Translations under genes and position numbers: made by a program
Notes under the pieces: model-generated
Database searches by the model: none
What the model saw: only the letters and a program-made list of their open reading frames with translations
Told to the model about the DNA's origin: nothing
Origin: Gemmatimonadota bacterium
GTDB taxonomy: Bacteria; Gemmatimonadota; Gemmatimonadetes; Gemmatimonadales; GWC2-71-9
Reading direction: 5' to 3'
NCBI GenBank assembly: GCA_022573095.1
Contig: JACZUR010000014.1
Location: 1-17,120 of the forward strand
DNA: 17,120 bases
Shown here: positions 15,638 to 17,120 of the stretch, one piece after another
Numbering within the stretch: the stretch's first letter is position 1
How the letters are laid out: each line of letters begins with the position of its first letter

Positions 15638-16342
15638 ATGACGATGATACCGCCGGGGTTGCGGAGAGGATTTGAGTCTCTCCTGAATCCCATTGTCGAC
15701 CGCCTCATACGGGGGAAAGCGAGTCCTAACTTGCTGACTACGCTTGGAACCCTCGTGGCGATCGGATCGGGCGTCGCTTTTGGATTTGGCACCGTCCGGC
15801 TCGGTGGGGCTTTGCTTTTGTTGAGCGGAGTGTTCGATATGCTTGACGGGAAGGTTGCTCGAGGCGGCGGCAGGATGTCTCCTTTCGGCGCGTTCTATGA
15901 TTCGACGCTTGATAGGATTGCCGAGACAGGCCTTTTCTTGGGAATCGCGATCTATTTTCTCAGGGGTGGCCTCCAGGAGAACGTCGTAACTATCGGCGTG
16001 TCGGTAGCGATTCTGGCGCTCTCGTTCGGGCTAATTGTATCGTACACACGCGCGCGCGCGGAAGGACTCGGGCTCGAATGTAAAGTTGGAGTCTTTCAGA
16101 GGGCGGAGAGAATACTCGGCCTCGGGGCGCCTACGATGTTCTTTGCAGCTGGACCAGACGGTCTTCTGCTCTTGGGAATCGTCGGAGTGCTTGCATTACT
16201 GTCGGTCATAACTGTTGTACAGCGGGTCAGTCATGTTCGTAAGGCCACGATTCCGGTGACTCGAGTCGAACCGGTCGGCGAAGTAAGCCATCGTGAACCG
16301 GCCTTTGCAGATAATCTCAGAGAAGGAAGTGGTGGTGAGTAG
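15638..16342 (+). CDS. CDP-alcohol phosphatidyltransferase, probable phosphatidylinositol-phosphate synthase
   Basis: Integral membrane enzyme that transfers a phosphatidyl group from CDP-diacylglycerol to an alcohol. The 234 residues contain a complete signature: Asp67-x2-Asp70-Gly-x2-Ala-Arg75-x8-Gly84-x3-Asp88-x3-Asp92. RARAEGLG (138-145) and VGVFQRAER (150-158) match the region that binds inositol phosphate in phosphatidylinositol-phosphate synthases (PgsA1 type), and the next gene makes inositol 1-phosphate, so that substrate is favoured over glycerol 3-phosphate or serine. About six membrane helices are visible; the C-tail (about 205-234) is hydrophilic. ATGs at 15638 and 15644 are both usable. 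The 82-base gap before it holds no strong promoter; GATAGT at 15627-15632 is a weak -10 close to the ATG. Confidence 0.85.
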   Translation: MTMIPPGLRRGFESLLNPIVDRLIRGKASPNLLTTLGTLVAIGSGVAFGFGTVRLGGALLLLSGVFDMLDGKVARGGGRMSPFGAFYDSTLDRIAETGLFLGIAIYFLRGGLQENVVTIGVSVAILALSFGLIVSYTRARAEGLGLECKVGVFQRAERILGLGAPTMFFAAGPDGLLLLGIVGVLALLSVITVVQRVSHVRKATIPVTRVEPVGEVSHREPAFADNLREGSGGE

Positions 16343-17120
16343 CGATAACGAACGAAAGGTTCAGCCTGCCGACGGCAAACTGGGTGTTCTTCTGGTAGGA
16401 CTCGGCGCGGTTGGGACGACGTACGTCGCGGGTGTGCACAACGTTCGCAGGGGAACGGGCAAGCCGGTGGGGTCGCTTGCGGAACTCGCGACCGTCAGGC
16501 TCGGAAAACGTACCGACGAGCGAAGTCCCCGCATAAGGGAGTTTGTGCCGCTCGCGTCCCTGGACGATCTAGTGTTCGGCGCTTGGGATCCGATACCTGA
16601 CGATGCCTACGAGTCCTGTAAGGTGTGTGGTGTGCTGGACCACCAACACGTGGACCCGATTGAAGATGAGCTGCGCGCTCTCAAACCGATGCCCGCGGTT
16701 TTCGACAAGTACTACGTAAAACGTCTCGACGGTGCGAACGCTAAGACGGGCAAGACCAAGCGCGATCTGGCTGAACAGTTGCGCCAGGACATCCGCCAGT
16801 TCAAGGAGGACAACGGTTGTGCGAGGCTGGTTGTTGTTTGGTGTGCGTCAACTGAAGTATTTATAGAGCCTGGAGCTGCTCACCAGTCCCTTACGGCTTT
16901 CGAGAAAGCAATGGGCGAAAACGATTCCACCATTGCACCCTCGATGCTGTACGCGTGGGCCAGTCTGATGGAGGGCGTGCCGTTCGCCAACGGTGCTCCC
17001 AACCTCTGCGTCGATATGCCGGCCATGTTCGAGTTGTCCAAGCGACAGGGGGTTCCGATCTGCGGTAAGGATTTCAAGACGGGGCAGACTCTGTTCAAGA
17101 CGGTCATCTCACCGATGCTT
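16335..17120 (+). CDS. ino1: myo-Inositol-1-phosphate synthase, 3' end outside the window
   Basis: Converts glucose 6-phosphate to L-myo-inositol 1-phosphate using NAD+ as a recycled cofactor. The visible 262 residues start VSSDNERK and contain the Rossmann motif VLLVGLGAVGTTYVAGV (given in part of the N-end), VFGAWDPIPDDAYE, and late in the fragment FANGAPNLCVDMPA and GVPICGKDFKTGQT, the most conserved stretch of the family, with catalytic lysines. I chose the GTG at 16335, with GAAGGA 7 bases upstream; a GTG at 16332 is equally in frame. The start overlaps the end of the phosphatidyltransferase gene by 8 bases, so the two are translationally coupled. The C-terminal part lies beyond the window. 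Confidence 0.92.
   Translation, partial: MSSDNERKVQPADGKLGVLLVGLGAVGTTYVAGVHNVRRGTGKPVGSLAELATVRLGKRTDERSPRIREFVPLASLDDLVFGAWDPIPDDAYESCKVCGVLDHQHVDPIEDELRALKPMPAVFDKYYVKRLDGANAKTGKTKRDLAEQLRQDIRQFKEDNGCARLVVVWCASTEVFIEPGAAHQSLTAFEKAMGENDSTIAPSMLYAWASLMEGVPFANGAPNLCVDMPAMFELSKRQGVPICGKDFKTGQTLFKTVISPML

Noticed and set aside
16880..17107. 75-residue minus-strand frame within ino1
   Set aside because: It lies wholly opposite a highly conserved enzyme core and has no supporting start signal.

Overview
The window reads as a chromosome fragment of a Gram-negative bacterium with a TonB-energised outer membrane, lipoproteins and sodium-coupled transport. The layout exbB-exbD-exbD-tonB, muropeptide enzymes carrying lipoprotein signals, Na+-driven carriers and an inositol-lipid gene pair would suit Gemmatimonadota or a related FCB-group lineage, probably from a salty habitat. 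No rRNA or marker gene is present to prove this. Coding density is very high. No tRNA, rRNA, CRISPR array, insertion sequence or phage gene was seen, and no gene-free stretch exceeds about 110 bases.

Left part (1-4796, all +): the 3' part of a membrane sensor histidine kinase is followed by a complete energy-transduction set, namely TonB (1470), ExbB (2276), two tandem ExbD proteins (3049 and 3524) and a second, unusual TonB-like protein with a glycine-rich linker (4053). The last has its own -10 element so close to the ATG that its mRNA may be leaderless. Next (4835-6772, +) is an NhaC-family Na+/H+ antiporter that carries an extra signal peptide and a secreted beta-rich domain at its N-terminus.

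Middle and right-middle (6790-15555): a peptidoglycan-sugar salvage locus. On the minus strand, nagZ (secreted lipoprotein beta-N-acetylglucosaminidase), an AmiE-like serine hydrolase and a sodium:solute symporter are joined by two 4-base ATGA overlaps. A small erpA/iscA-type gene with its own promoter and a strong terminator follows. Then comes a second symporter coupled, with a 1-base gap, to a BadF/BcrA-type amino-sugar kinase, an arrangement like the murT-murK pair described in Tannerella. On the plus strand, head-to-head with nagZ, lies namZ (DUF1343/GH171 exo-N-acetylmuramidase), also a lipoprotein. The two genes overlap at their 5' ends, so there is no intergenic promoter space between them. 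Together they suggest stepwise digestion of cell-wall fragments in the periplasm (NagZ removes GlcNAc, NamZ removes MurNAc, the AmiE-like enzyme removes the peptide), Na+-driven uptake of the products and phosphorylation in the cytoplasm. The etherase MurQ is not in the window. NhaC could help maintain the Na+ gradient the symporters use.

Right end (15638-17120, +): a CDP-alcohol phosphatidyltransferase of the phosphatidylinositol-phosphate synthase type overlaps the start of myo-inositol-1-phosphate synthase (cut by the window end). These are the two steps needed to make inositol phospholipid headgroups.
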